Notes under the pieces: generated by a model
Told to the model about the DNA's origin: nothing
The model's input: only the letters and a program-made list of their open reading frames with translations
The model's database searches: none
Made by a program: the position numbers and the translations under genes
From: Gardnerella vaginalis ATCC 14018 = JCM 11026
GTDB lineage: Bacteria; Actinomycetota; Actinomycetes; Actinomycetales; Bifidobacteriaceae
Direction of reading: 5' to 3'
DNA length: 64,000 nt
NCBI RefSeq assembly: GCF_001042655.1
Contig: NZ_AP012332.1
Location: forward strand, 248,001 to 312,000
In this document: positions 55,616 to 64,000 of the stretch, one piece after another
Layout of the letters: each line of letters starts with the position of its first letter
Numbering within the stretch: position 1 is the stretch's first letter

Positions 55616-56455
55616 TTATTTTGCACTTCTACTAATAAGCGCATTTCTTTTATGACTTAGTTTTTGATTCTCATTTATGTTGTCTATTATTGATGAAGAT
55701 ATTGTATCGTCTTCCTCATCCTCTATTCCCGTCATTTCTCTGATTATTTGGACATAATTTGTTTCACTAACATCATGATTTCCAACGATTTTTCCTTGTC
55801 TTAGTACAACTATCCTAGTTGCCACTGCAAATACGTCTGGAAGATTATGGCATACCAATATAATTGTGCGACCCTGTGATCGTAGGCGTTTCATATAAGA
55901 TAGGGTTTCAGCTGTTTGTGTTAAAGATAATGAAGCTGTAGGTTCGTCTAATAGTATGAGTTTTGGATCCGATAGTAGCATTCGTGCCAATGCGACAGTT
56001 TGACGTTGTCCACTTGATAGTAATCGTATTGGAGTATGTATTCTTATGGCACATGTTAGTTCTTGTAATGCCTTTCGGGCTTCACACGCCATTGCATCTT
56101 TATTGAGTGTATGACATGATTTATTTCGCATCTCTTTGCCTAAGAATAGATTTGATGTAACGTCCAAATTATCGCAAAATTCTTGTCCTTGAAAAACTGT
56201 TGCTATTCCAAGATCATTTGCTTCTCGTATGGAGTGCAAATTCACTTCTTTATCTTCAAAGATCATTCTTCCTTTTGTTGGTTGGATCAAACCAGATATT
56301 GTTTTAATAAGAGTGGATTTTCCGACGCCATTGTCTCCAACAATTGCCACTATTTCTTTGCTATAAATATCGAGTGTTATTGATTTAAGCGCTTCGGTAA
56401 AGCCAAAGTTTACGCTAATATCTTTTAGCTGTAGGAGTGGATTTTGTCCGTACAT
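55616..56455 (-). CDS. Single-domain sugar ABC transporter ATPase
   Basis: 279 residues, one nucleotide-binding domain: Walker A GDNGVGKST, Q-loop FQGQEF, signature LLSSGQRQTVALAR (Ser in place of the first Gly of LSGGQ), Walker B LILLDEPTAS and His VCHN. The charged C-terminal tail is Asp/Glu/Lys-rich. It resembles the N-terminal half of XylG/MglA ATPases, as found in the actinobacterial ribose/xylose class. AAGGAGACGTA precedes ATG 56455. It is downstream of the ROK gene on the same strand (55-base gap), but no permease or binding-protein gene accompanies it on this strand. Confidence 0.85.
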   Translation of the reverse strand: MYGQNPLLQLKDISVNFGFTEALKSITLDIYSKEIVAIVGDNGVGKSTLIKTISGLIQPTKGRMIFEDKEVNLHSIREANDLGIATVFQGQEFCDNLDVTSNLFLGKEMRNKSCHTLNKDAMACEARKALQELTCAIRIHTPIRLLSSGQRQTVALARMLLSDPKLILLDEPTASLSLTQTAETLSYMKRLRSQGRTIILVCHNLPDVFAVATRIVVLRQGKIVGNHDVSETNYVQIIREMTGIEDEEDDTISSSIIDNINENQKLSHKRNALISRSAK

Positions 56456-56510
56456 TACGTCTCCTTGTTGATATTGCTAATCATATTGCAATCGATATTA
56501 CAACCTATTT

Positions 56511-57689
56511 CTATAGGTGTTGAGATGTTTTGTGATGTATTTTTTCTGCAGCATCAATTCCTTCTAGTGCTGCTCCTAGTGCAGAACAATTAGTAAGATT
56601 TGATGCAACCACAACTTGTATAGGAGTTAAAACATCAGGGAATAGTAAGCGGTGCAATGACTCTCTAAAAGCATCGACGAAAACTGATCCACTTTGCACT
56701 AGGAGTCCTCCTATAACTACAATTTCAGGGTCTACTGATGTGCATAGTTCTGCTGCTACTGTTCCTATTCGTATTGCAGTATCAGCTATGATACGTCTGC
56801 ATCCTGGGTCTCCTTCATTTGCTAAACGTACAAGATCTTCTACAGTTAGATCTCCATGGGTAACTCTTAATAACGATGTGATTCGTTCTTCATTTATAAA
56901 AGTATTAAGGCATCCACGGTTTCCGCATGCGCAAATGCTTCCGAGTGGATCAACTTGAATATGCCCTATTTCGCCTGCCATTCCAGTTACGCCGCGCCAT
57001 ATTTTCCCATCTGCCATTATGGAGGCACCAGCTCCGTCATCGGTATTTATGTATATGAAATCTGTGGTTTTTGTAACAGATCCTGCTCTTGATTCCCATA
57101 CTGCGCAACAGTTTGCATCGTTATCTCAAGTAACTGGAATATTAAAAATTGATTGTAAATACGAAATAATGTCGAAATTGTTCCAATGTGGCATAATGCC
57201 AGGTATTGCTATTGTTTTTGTACGTTTATCTATTGGTGCTGTTATAGATACGCCTATTGCTATTAGTTCTTTTGCAGATGCGTTTATGTTGGATAAAGTT
57301 TCATTTATGAGTAATGTTGCTCGCTCGAGAGTTACATCTGGAATATGTTGTTTTGGTAATAGTAATGTTCGTTCCGCGATTATGTTAAGTTCGTAGTCAA
57401 TAAAAATTAGATCTAGAGAGTGTCTACTAATTTTTAGTCCTGCGCTTATTCCTTTTCTACGAGCTAAAGCTACGAGTGTTGCTCTTCTTCCGTTATGTAT
57501 TGTGTTTTCTGTGTACAACCGCCCTTCTTTTACAAGTTGTCTTACAAGAGTTGATACGGTTGCAGTTGATAATCCTGTCGCTTCAGCAAGCTCTATTTGC
57601 GTAATTGCACCAAATCTGCGTATGTAAGAAAGTAATGCAGATCGATTAGCTTCTCGCAATGAAGTTTGGGATCCGAATAAATGCGACAT
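56511..57689 (-). pseudogene. ROK-family sugar repressor interrupted by one in-frame TGA
   Basis: Two halves lie in the same frame. The N-terminal part (57689-57126, 187 codons) has the HTH SLREANRSALLSYIRRFGAITQIELAEATGLSTATVSTLVRQL (abridged) and part of the sugar-kinase fold, then a TGA at 57128-57126. Reading on gives DNDANCCAVWES, then TTDFIYINTDDGAGASI, the expected ROK core, and the rest (GEIGHIQVDPLG, CACGNRGCLNTF zinc-Cys motif) to 56511. A single base change in a sense codon, as opposed to a frameshift, explains the break. It is divergent from the sugar operon and probably regulated it and the downstream ATPase. Possible explanations are a true mutation, an assembly error or readthrough. 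Confidence 0.85.
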
Positions 57690-57960
57690 AATATAAGCAT
57701 ATCTGTATTTTAAAGAATTGTCATTCGTTGATTTGATACTTTTGTTCTTTATTGGTTAAATTAACTGAATTTATATTAAATAATTGGTACAAGTAGTTGA
57801 TTCATGTACGTTAAGAATTGTGTTAAATTTATATATTAAACAAAAAAATAGAAAAATTTGATTTATGTGTTTGACAACTTAACACAATAGTTTATAATAA
57901 AAAACTAGATAGCGTTGTAGCTGTCTATATCAAATAACCTTTTGATGCAAAGGAGCGTCG
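57690..57960. promoter_or_regulatory. Divergent control region of the sugar locus
   Basis: Promoter TTGACA (57871-57876) with a 16-base spacer and TATAAT (57893-57898) drives the binding-protein gene. ATTGTGTTAA (57817-57826) and TTAACACAAT (57879-57888) form a perfect inverted pair; the second lies in the promoter spacer. GTTAAATTAAC (57755-57765) is another palindrome with the same GTTAA/TTAAC core. These are candidate ROK operators. Confidence 0.6.
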
Positions 57961-59115
57961 ATGAACATAGGTAAAAAAGCAATCGCTTTATTTGTAGGTA
58001 TTGCTGTAGTTGCTGGTTTATCAGCCTGTTCAGGTTCAAGAGGTGGTGCATCCAAAAACGTAAGTCAAGGAATTGAAAAAGGTGCCACCATTGGTGTCTC
58101 TATGCCAACAAAGTCGGAGGAACGTTGGAATAAAGACGGTAATAACCTAAAGAAGAAGCTAGAAGATGCTGGATATAAAGTTATATTGAACTTTGCAGAC
58201 GATAAACCAGCTCAGCAAAATGCAGATATTGAAAATATGATTAACAACGGCGCTAAGGTTGTTGTTGTTGCTGCAAAGGATGGTAGTGCTGTAGGACCTG
58301 CAGTAGAGAAGGCTCATGATGCTGGAGCTAAAGTAATTGCCTACGATCGATTGATTATGAATACAAAGGCTGTTGACTATTATGCAACATTCCAGCTTGA
58401 GCAGACTGGTATTCTTGAAGCAAATTATATTATTGATAAGTTGGGTCTTAAGAATGGTGCAAAGGGACCATTCAATATTGAGCTTTTCACTGGTTCTCCA
58501 GATGATAACAATGCTAAGTACTTCTTTAAGGGTGCATGGGATTTGCTGCAACCATACTTTAAATCTGGTGCCTTAGTTTCCCCATCTAATCATGGTGGTG
58601 GCGTGAATAAAGACTTTAAGGTTCAAGATTGGCAGAAGATTTCTGTTCAAGGGTGGAAAGCTGAACAGGCTCAAAAGGATATGGAATCAATTATTGATTC
58701 TGCATATGCTAAAGGTCAGCCACTACATGCAATATTAAGCCCTTATGATGGTATTTCGACTGGTGTTATTAACGCAATTGAATCTAAGCGTCCAGATTTA
58801 AAGCCAGGTACAGATAATTGGCCAATTATAACTGGACAGGATGCTATGGAGTCAGCTGTATCTTCAATTGCACGTGGAAAGCAGAGTCAGACAGTATTTA
58901 AGAATGTCAATAAGCTTGCTGAAGCCGTTTATCAGATGGTATTGGAAATTGCTAAAGGCAAGAAGGTGTCTGGTATTAACGGAAAGTTCAATAATAACAA
59001 GATAGACGTTCCTTCTAAATTGCTAAATCCACAAGATATTACTAAGGATAATCTTACTGACTTAGTGAAAGATGGTTATATAACACAAGAACGCTTTGAT
59101 AAGTTAGTACATTAA
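57961..59115 (+). CDS. chvE: Sugar ABC transporter, substrate-binding lipoprotein
   Basis: Periplasmic-binding-protein fold of the ChvE/XylF class. 384 residues with lipobox GLSACSG (Cys near residue 23), the first strand IGVSMPTKSEERWNKDG, VIAYDRLI, NIELFTGSPDDNNAKYFFKGA and ITGQDAMESAVSSI. The WNKD/ER motif and the D of AYDRLI bind the pyranose. AAAGGAG precedes ATG 57961. An intercistronic hairpin lies before the ATPase gene. The substrate is probably xylose, arabinose or galactose; the symbol is by class, not by recognised orthology. Confidence 0.88.
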   Translation: MNIGKKAIALFVGIAVVAGLSACSGSRGGASKNVSQGIEKGATIGVSMPTKSEERWNKDGNNLKKKLEDAGYKVILNFADDKPAQQNADIENMINNGAKVVVVAAKDGSAVGPAVEKAHDAGAKVIAYDRLIMNTKAVDYYATFQLEQTGILEANYIIDKLGLKNGAKGPFNIELFTGSPDDNNAKYFFKGAWDLLQPYFKSGALVSPSNHGGGVNKDFKVQDWQKISVQGWKAEQAQKDMESIIDSAYAKGQPLHAILSPYDGISTGVINAIESKRPDLKPGTDNWPIITGQDAMESAVSSIARGKQSQTVFKNVNKLAEAVYQMVLEIAKGKKVSGINGKFNNNKIDVPSKLLNPQDITKDNLTDLVKDGYITQERFDKLVH

Positions 59116-59133
59116 AAATTAACTATCAATTTG

Positions 59134-59181
59134 AACTAATATGGGGGCACGATTAGTGCCATAGTTGTGCCTCCATTAGTT
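59134..59181 (+). promoter_or_regulatory. Intercistronic hairpin
   Basis: AACTAAT pairs with ATTAGTT and GGGGCAC with GTGCC(T)CC, with no T-run. Such hairpins after binding-protein genes stabilise the upstream mRNA or reduce downstream expression in known ABC operons. Confidence 0.7.
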
Positions 59182-59211
59182 GAAACTGTGCGTTGTAATG
59201 ATTGGAAGTAG

Positions 59212-60759
59212 ATGATGTCGCATAAAGACACGATATTGAGTATGCAGCACATCACAAAAACGTTTGGTTCACTAAAAGCTCTTACTGATGTTAATCTTTC
59301 GGTTGATCGCGGTGAAATTCATGCAATTTGCGGCGAAAATGGTGCTGGTAAATCTACGTTAATGAATGTGCTATCAGGTGTTTATCCTTACGGATCTTAC
59401 ACGGGAAAGATTATATTTAACGGAAAAGAGTGTAAATATAGTAATATTAAAAATTCAGAACGTGATGGAATTGTTATTATTCATCAGGAGCTGACTTTAA
59501 ATCCATTTCTTTCAATTTCTGAAAATATTTTCATGGGAAATGAATGCTCCAAAAATGGAGTAATTGATTGGAGTGAAACTCGCGCTAAAGCTGCAGAACT
59601 TCTTGAACGTGTTGGTTTGCCAGAAGATCCAGATACAAAGATTATGGATATTGGTGTTGGTAAACAGCAGCTTGTAGAGATTGCTAAGGCTTTGTCTAAA
59701 AATGTAAAGTTGCTGATTCTTGATGAACCAACTGCAGCATTAAATGATGAGGACTCTGCGCATTTACTACAGCTTGTTCGTCAATTAAGAGATGAACATG
59801 GCGTTACAAGCATTATAATTACGCACAAGCTTAATGAAGTTGCTGTAATAGCAGATAACGTTACTATCATTCGTGACGGATCGACAGTTGGTGAAATGTA
59901 TATTACACCAGAAACGCCATTAGATTACGATGAATTAATTCGTAAAATGGTAGGTAGAGAATTAACCAATCTGTATCCTAAGCACGAAACAAATCAATCT
60001 GGTGAAGAATATCTTCGTATAACCAATTGGACAGTTCATCATCCAATGGATAATAGCCGAATAATAGTCGATAATGCTAATTTGTATGTTCGTTCTGGCG
60101 AAATTATTGGATTGGCTGGATTGATGGGTGCTGGAAGAACCGAATTGGCCATGAGTGTTTTTGGACGCTCATATGGCTCCAATATAACTGGTGATCTTTA
60201 TATTAAAGGTAAAAAAGTCGAATTGCGCAATGTGCAAGAAGCAATTAATGCTGGTTTGGCTTATGCTACAGAAGATCGTAAAGGTTATGGTTTAAATCTT
60301 TTGCAGAATATTCGCGAAAATTCATCTATTGCTTCATTGTCAAAAATGAGCAAATTAGGTGTTGTTGATGGAAACATTGAGCGAAAAGAAGTTGATGCAT
60401 ATCGAGAGAACTTTAATATAAAATGTCAAAACATTGATGTGCAAGTTTCTACGCTTTCTGGCGGAAATCAGCAAAAGGTTGTATTGGCAAAATGGGTTCT
60501 TTCTGATCCAGACATACTCATTCTCGATGAGCCAACTCGTGGTATAGATGTTGGTGCAAAGTATGAAATTTATGAAATCATCGATAAGCTTGCCGATCAA
60601 GGTAAAGCTGTTGTAGTTATTTCTTCTGAACTACCAGAATTGATTGGTATATGCGATCGTATTTATACCGTAAGTCAAGGCATTATTACTGATGATGTTA
60701 ATAAGAATGGGTTTACCCAAGAATATCTGATGAAATGCATGACTAAGGAAAGGAATTAG
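59212..60759 (+). CDS. mmsA: Sugar ABC transporter ATPase, two-domain
   Basis: 515 residues, two fused ATP-binding domains of the MglA/XylG/GguA class. Domain 1: Walker A CGENGAGKST, DEPTAALND, His TH. Domain 2: degenerate Walker A AGLMGAGRTE, signature LSGGNQQKVVLAKW and DEPTRGIDVG. Normal length. Starts at ATG 59212 or 59215; the ribosome site is weak (GGAAGTAGATG). It is 7 bases from the permease gene. Confidence 0.9.
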   Translation: MMSHKDTILSMQHITKTFGSLKALTDVNLSVDRGEIHAICGENGAGKSTLMNVLSGVYPYGSYTGKIIFNGKECKYSNIKNSERDGIVIIHQELTLNPFLSISENIFMGNECSKNGVIDWSETRAKAAELLERVGLPEDPDTKIMDIGVGKQQLVEIAKALSKNVKLLILDEPTAALNDEDSAHLLQLVRQLRDEHGVTSIIITHKLNEVAVIADNVTIIRDGSTVGEMYITPETPLDYDELIRKMVGRELTNLYPKHETNQSGEEYLRITNWTVHHPMDNSRIIVDNANLYVRSGEIIGLAGLMGAGRTELAMSVFGRSYGSNITGDLYIKGKKVELRNVQEAINAGLAYATEDRKGYGLNLLQNIRENSSIASLSKMSKLGVVDGNIERKEVDAYRENFNIKCQNIDVQVSTLSGGNQQKVVLAKWVLSDPDILILDEPTRGIDVGAKYEIYEIIDKLADQGKAVVVISSELPELIGICDRIYTVSQGIITDDVNKNGFTQEYLMKCMTKERN

Positions 60760-60766
60760 CGTTATC

Positions 60767-61987
60767 ATGAGCAAAAACAGATTAGCCCAAGATACGAAGG
60801 GTGAACAAAAATCAAGTATTCTTTCGACAATTACCGATAATGCAAGACAATATGGCATCGTTGGAGCTTTAATCGTTATTGTCGTTGTGTTTCAAATACT
60901 TACAAAAGGTGTTCTTTTAACTCCTAACAGTTTTGTTTCTTTAATTCAGCAGAATGCATATGTGATTATTTTGGCAATAGGCATGGTGATGGTGATTATT
61001 GCTACACACATTGATCTTTCTGTAGGATCTTTAGTTGCATTTATTGGTGGTGTTTGTGCACTGTTGATGGAACGTTATGGTGTTAATTGGGTATTAGCGA
61101 TTGCTATATCAATTGTTGTTGGTTTACTTATTGGTTGCTGGCACGGTTTCTGGGTGGCTCGAATGGAGATTCCTGGATTCATCACCACTCTTGCAGGTAT
61201 GCTGATCTTCCGCGGTTTATCTACGGTTATAGTTGGCGAATCTGTGCCTATCACTTCAGACGCGTTCCGTGGAATTGCTCGTAACTATCTTCCTAATATT
61301 CTCGGTTGGTGGGGTCCGTTTGATGGTCTTACGATTGTTCTTGGTCTTATGTGCATCGCTTTGTTTGCTTGGAGTCAAATTAATAAGCGTAAGCATGTAG
61401 AAAAAGTTGGATTAGTCCCAGAACCACTATCGATTACTGTATGCAAGATCGTATTTGCTGCTCTTGCAATCATATTTGTAACATATTTGTTAGCATCCTC
61501 TGGCAATTCCGAGATGGGTGGAACTCCAATTATGTTGGTGATTGTTGCGATTTTGGTAGTTGCATACAACTTTATTCTTACAAAGACAGTTTTTGGACGT
61601 CACATATATGCTGTTGGAGGTAACCGTAAAGCTGCAATACTTTCTGGTATTGATGTTAAGCGTGTAGATTTCTGCTTGTTTGTTCATATGGGATTCTTGT
61701 CTGCTATTGCTGCTGTGGCTATGCTTTCTCGTCTGGCGTCTGCTACTGCACAAGCTGGTATGGAATTTGAAATGGATGCAATTGCATCCTGCTTCATCGG
61801 TGGCACTGCTGTAACTGGTGGTGTTGGAACTATACCTGGAGCCGTTGTTGGTGCTTTTGTTATGGGAGTAATCAATCAAGGCTTGTCTATCATGGGCGTT
61901 GACACTGCAATTGTGAAGACAATTAAGGGTCTTGTGTTACTCGCTGCAGTGGCTGTTGACATAATGAGCAAGCGTCGTAAGCGCTAA
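60767..61987 (+). CDS. mmsB: Sugar ABC transporter permease
   Basis: 406 residues, BPD_transp_2 family, about ten helices. Landmarks are VMVIIATHIDLSVGSLVAFIGG, MEIPGFITTLAGMLIFRGLS and GMEFEMDAIASCFIGGTAVTGGVGTIPGAVVGAFVMGVI (abridged), typical of XylH/GguB/MmsB. AAAGGAAT lies before ATG 60767. It ends the three-gene transporter operon; a terminator follows. Confidence 0.92.
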   Translation: MSKNRLAQDTKGEQKSSILSTITDNARQYGIVGALIVIVVVFQILTKGVLLTPNSFVSLIQQNAYVIILAIGMVMVIIATHIDLSVGSLVAFIGGVCALLMERYGVNWVLAIAISIVVGLLIGCWHGFWVARMEIPGFITTLAGMLIFRGLSTVIVGESVPITSDAFRGIARNYLPNILGWWGPFDGLTIVLGLMCIALFAWSQINKRKHVEKVGLVPEPLSITVCKIVFAALAIIFVTYLLASSGNSEMGGTPIMLVIVAILVVAYNFILTKTVFGRHIYAVGGNRKAAILSGIDVKRVDFCLFVHMGFLSAIAAVAMLSRLASATAQAGMEFEMDAIASCFIGGTAVTGGVGTIPGAVVGAFVMGVINQGLSIMGVDTAIVKTIKGLVLLAAVAVDIMSKRRKR

Positions 61988-62001
61988 AAATGCCGTATAT
62001 A

Positions 62002-62064
62002 TTGGGCGTGCGCTTCAGATATTACACAAGCGTTGTGAACGAAAAGTGTACGCCCAGTTTTGTT
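62002..62064 (+). terminator. Terminator after the permease gene
   Basis: TTGGGCGTGCGCTT (62002-62015) pairs with AAGTGTACGCCCAG (62044-62057), followed by TTTTGTT. Confidence 0.8.
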
Positions 62065-62079
62065 AGTTATTAATAGATA

Positions 62080-62093
62080 TTAACAGGTGTTAA
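62080..62093 (+). promoter_or_regulatory. Palindrome TTAACAGGTGTTAA
   Basis: A perfect inverted repeat (TTAACA-GG-TGTTAA) upstream of the small membrane protein, with the same TGTTAA half-site as the control region at 57.8 kb. Candidate operator of the same repressor. Confidence 0.5.
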
Positions 62094-62123
62094 TCAGAAT
62101 AAAAGAACAATAAGGAGGAATAT

Positions 62124-62354
62124 ATGCCAAAAAAATATATTCAAAAGACTAGAATGTACGCTCTAACTACCTTTTTTATGTCGATTTGGTTATTCCAGTC
62201 TTTATATGGTTCTTATAAATCTGGTGATTTATTCGCTTGGTACACTCTTATTTTTTCATTGTGCTTATTAATTGTAATCGGCTATTGCGGTTACAACGCT
62301 TTTAAAGGATTCAGTCAAGAGCGTAAAGATAAGAGCGAGGATTCTAAAAAGTAA
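62124..62354 (+). CDS. Small two-helix membrane protein
   Basis: 76 residues, family not recognised. Two hydrophobic segments (ALTTFFMSIWLFQSLYG and LFAWYTLIFSLCLLIVIGYCGYNAF, abridged) are joined by a short loop and followed by a charged tail, KGFSQERKDKSEDSKK. AAGGAGGAATAT is a very good ribosome site before ATG 62124, which supports it as a real gene. It sits between the transporter and the kinase gene. No function is assigned. Confidence 0.75.
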   Translation: MPKKYIQKTRMYALTTFFMSIWLFQSLYGSYKSGDLFAWYTLIFSLCLLIVIGYCGYNAFKGFSQERKDKSEDSKK

Positions 62355-62427
62355 TAAATGATTGGGTATTCAAGATTTTCTACATATTTGAATAAATGAA
62401 TCTTATAAAAGCATGCAAAGGAGCATC

Positions 62428-64000
62428 ATGTGTGATATTTCGAGCGTATCATCTAATAAAAAAGATATTATTAATGCAAACACATATCTTGGTATTGAGT
62501 TGGGTTCAACTAGAATTAAAGGTGCTTTAATTAATGGACAATATCAAGTTATTGCAGAAGGATCTTATAAGTGGGAAAACAAACTAGAAAATGGTTTGTG
62601 GACCTATGATCTATCTGATGCTTGGCATGGAATACAATCTGTTTTTTCTCAGATAAGTAATCAAATTAATAAAGATTACCAATTGCGTTTAAATAATATT
62701 GGCGGCATTGGTATTTCAGCAATGATGCATGGTTATTTAGCCTTTGATAATAGAAATAAGTTGCTTGTGCCATTTAGGACTTGGAGAAATACCAATACGC
62801 ATGATGCTCACAGAATTCTTTCTAGCGAATTGAATCTTAATATACCGGAGCGCTGGTCGATAGCTCACTTGTATCAATGTGCGCTTGACAAGGAAGAGCA
62901 CGTACATAATGTAGCATTCTTTACTACGCTATCTGGCTATATTCATTGGAGGCTTACTGGCAAAAAAGTATTAGGATTGTCGGATGCTTCTGGAATGTTT
63001 CCTATGGATTCAAACATTTTAAGCTGGGATGAGAATGCGCTAAATAAAATTGAGAATCTTCCTGAAATATCTAATCAGCCTTGGAATTTGAAGGATATTT
63101 TACCTACACCTCTTTCCGCTGGAGAATTTGCTGGTCGATTGACAGTTGATGGTGCTTCTCTTCTTGACCCTAGTGGCATTTTGAATCCAGGAATACCATT
63201 TGTTCCTCCTGAAGGAGATGCGGCAACCGGTATGGTTGCAACCAATACATTAAAGCCTGGTACTGGTAATGTTTCGGCTGGTACATCTATTTTTGCAACT
63301 GTTGTTTTAAAGCGCCCTTTGTCAAAAGCTCATAAAGAGTTAGATATAGTTATGACTCCAGATGGTCATTTATCTGCAATGAGTCATGCTAATAATTTCA
63401 CTACAGATTTAAATGCTTGGGTTAATTTATTTGCTCAATTTGCAGATGCAATAAGAAAACCAATATCAATGGATTTGTTATATACAAGCCTGTTTAATTC
63501 TGCTGTTGATAATGGAACTGAATTTGATGCTGGAGGAAATATTAACTACTGTTTTTCTTCTGGAGAGTTTCAAGCAGGTTTGGAAGAAGGGCGATTTGTA
63601 TTTGCTCGCGGTCCGCAAGCAAAACTTTCACTCGGAAACTTTATGCGTGCTCAGCTATATGGAGCATTTTGTCCAGTGACTATTGGAATGAATGTTTTAA
63701 CAAAAGAAGAGCATGTTGAAATTGATTCTTTGCTTGGTCATGGTGGTATTTTTGCCACTCCTGAAGTTTCTCAGCGTATTGCTTCGGCGGCGTTTGGTGT
63801 TCCAGTAACCACTATGCCTACGGCTTCTGAAGGCGGATCGTGGGGAATGGCGATTTTAGCATCATATATTAGGCGAAAAAATATAACATTAATAGACTTT
63901 TTGCAAAATGAAGTATTTGCCCATGTGAATTCAGTTACCGTTTTCCCTCGTAAGGATGACGTGGAAGGATTCCAGAGATATTTTGAGCAATTTATGAGGT
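62428..64000 (+). CDS. FGGY carbohydrate kinase (ribulokinase-like), 3'-truncated
   Basis: Open from ATG 62428 to the window end, at least 524 codons. AAAGGAGCATC precedes the start. The ATP-fold motifs LGIELGSTRIKGALI and GNVSAGTSIFATVV, GGIGISAMMHGYLAFD, VPFRTWRNTNTHDA, SGYIHWRLTGKKVLGLSDASGMFPMD (abridged) and EGGSWGMAILASYI are present. It resembles the kinase, annotated as xylulose kinase or ribulokinase, that precedes araD-araA in bifidobacteria, as I recall it. It probably phosphorylates the pentose imported by the transporter upstream, feeding the phosphoketolase pathway. The substrate is not provable from this sequence. Confidence 0.85.
   Translation, partial: MCDISSVSSNKKDIINANTYLGIELGSTRIKGALINGQYQVIAEGSYKWENKLENGLWTYDLSDAWHGIQSVFSQISNQINKDYQLRLNNIGGIGISAMMHGYLAFDNRNKLLVPFRTWRNTNTHDAHRILSSELNLNIPERWSIAHLYQCALDKEEHVHNVAFFTTLSGYIHWRLTGKKVLGLSDASGMFPMDSNILSWDENALNKIENLPEISNQPWNLKDILPTPLSAGEFAGRLTVDGASLLDPSGILNPGIPFVPPEGDAATGMVATNTLKPGTGNVSAGTSIFATVVLKRPLSKAHKELDIVMTPDGHLSAMSHANNFTTDLNAWVNLFAQFADAIRKPISMDLLYTSLFNSAVDNGTEFDAGGNINYCFSSGEFQAGLEEGRFVFARGPQAKLSLGNFMRAQLYGAFCPVTIGMNVLTKEEHVEIDSLLGHGGIFATPEVSQRIASAAFGVPVTTMPTASEGGSWGMAILASYIRRKNITLIDFLQNEVFAHVNSVTVFPRKDDVEGFQRYFEQFMR

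Noticed and set aside
55378..55644. 88-codon minus-strand frame after the surface-protein gene
   Set aside because: Lys/Thr-rich low complexity, no ribosome site, overlaps the ABC ATPase end.
57126..57128. Selenocysteine at the TGA of the ROK gene
   Set aside because: No SECIS-like hairpin follows that I can see, and ROK proteins are not selenoproteins.

Overview
The window reads as a chromosomal segment of a low-GC member of the Bifidobacteriaceae, most likely Gardnerella. The basis is actinobacterial gene content and order (tRNA-Trp-secE-nusG, rpsO-pnp, nusA-infB-rbfA-truB-ribF, rplU-rpmA-obgE-proB), many GTG starts, a DUF6020-type membrane protein, Asp/Arg-rich tails on RNA-processing enzymes, an estimated GC near 40-45 percent, and dispersed repeats plus long poly-G tracts. 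The genus is inferred from memory of protein families, not from a search.

Layout. 1-9.0 kb: RNase E/G (5' end outside the window), L21, L27, Obg, ProB and an aspartate-type aminotransferase. 9.1-10.3 kb: tRNA-Trp, SecE, NusG. 10.3-18.1 kb: an intergenic region with a poly-G tract and a possible small RNA, a metallophosphoesterase, MurA, a membrane Ser/Thr kinase, tRNA-Ala, and two membrane proteins, one of the DedA family. 18.2-27.4 kb: S15, PNPase, aldo/keto reductase, PgeF/YfiH, pyroglutamyl peptidase, a DivIVA-like coiled-coil protein and PepC. 27.4-27.85 kb: an island of palindromes. 27.9-37.9 kb: a lipoprotein (minus strand), NusA, IF-2, RbfA, TruB, RibF and DAHP synthase. 37.9-38.65 kb: repeats. 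38.7-45.9 kb: a small membrane protein, MTA/SAH nucleosidase, PstSCAB and a purine permease. 46.1-48.8 kb: L10-L7/L12 with a leader, then L11-L1. 48.9-53.4 kb: a PucR-type regulator and DUF6020-like protein (minus strand) and BirA. 53.4-55.3 kb: repeats and an Ala-rich coiled-coil surface protein behind a promoter-like element with ten G in its spacer. 55.6-64 kb: a pentose-type sugar locus with an orphan ABC ATPase and a ROK repressor interrupted by one in-frame TGA (minus strand), a divergent binding protein-ATPase-permease operon, a small membrane protein, and an FGGY kinase cut by the window end.

The protein-coding content is mostly housekeeping. The unexplained material lies between genes. 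(a) A 17-base word, AAGTCGCCAGCAACCGC, occurs nine times (eight exact at its 12-base core) on both strands, inside genes and between them; in genes it is read as VAGD on one strand and KSPAT on the other, so the conservation is at the DNA level. (b) At least four families of dispersed palindromic repeats have arms that change together while remaining paired, including one element nested inside another and two 97-base identical tails. (c) Poly-G tracts lie in or near promoter-like sequences, suggesting phase variation. (d) The sugar-locus repressor appears to be broken. None of these was tested by computation here; each finding states the decisive check.
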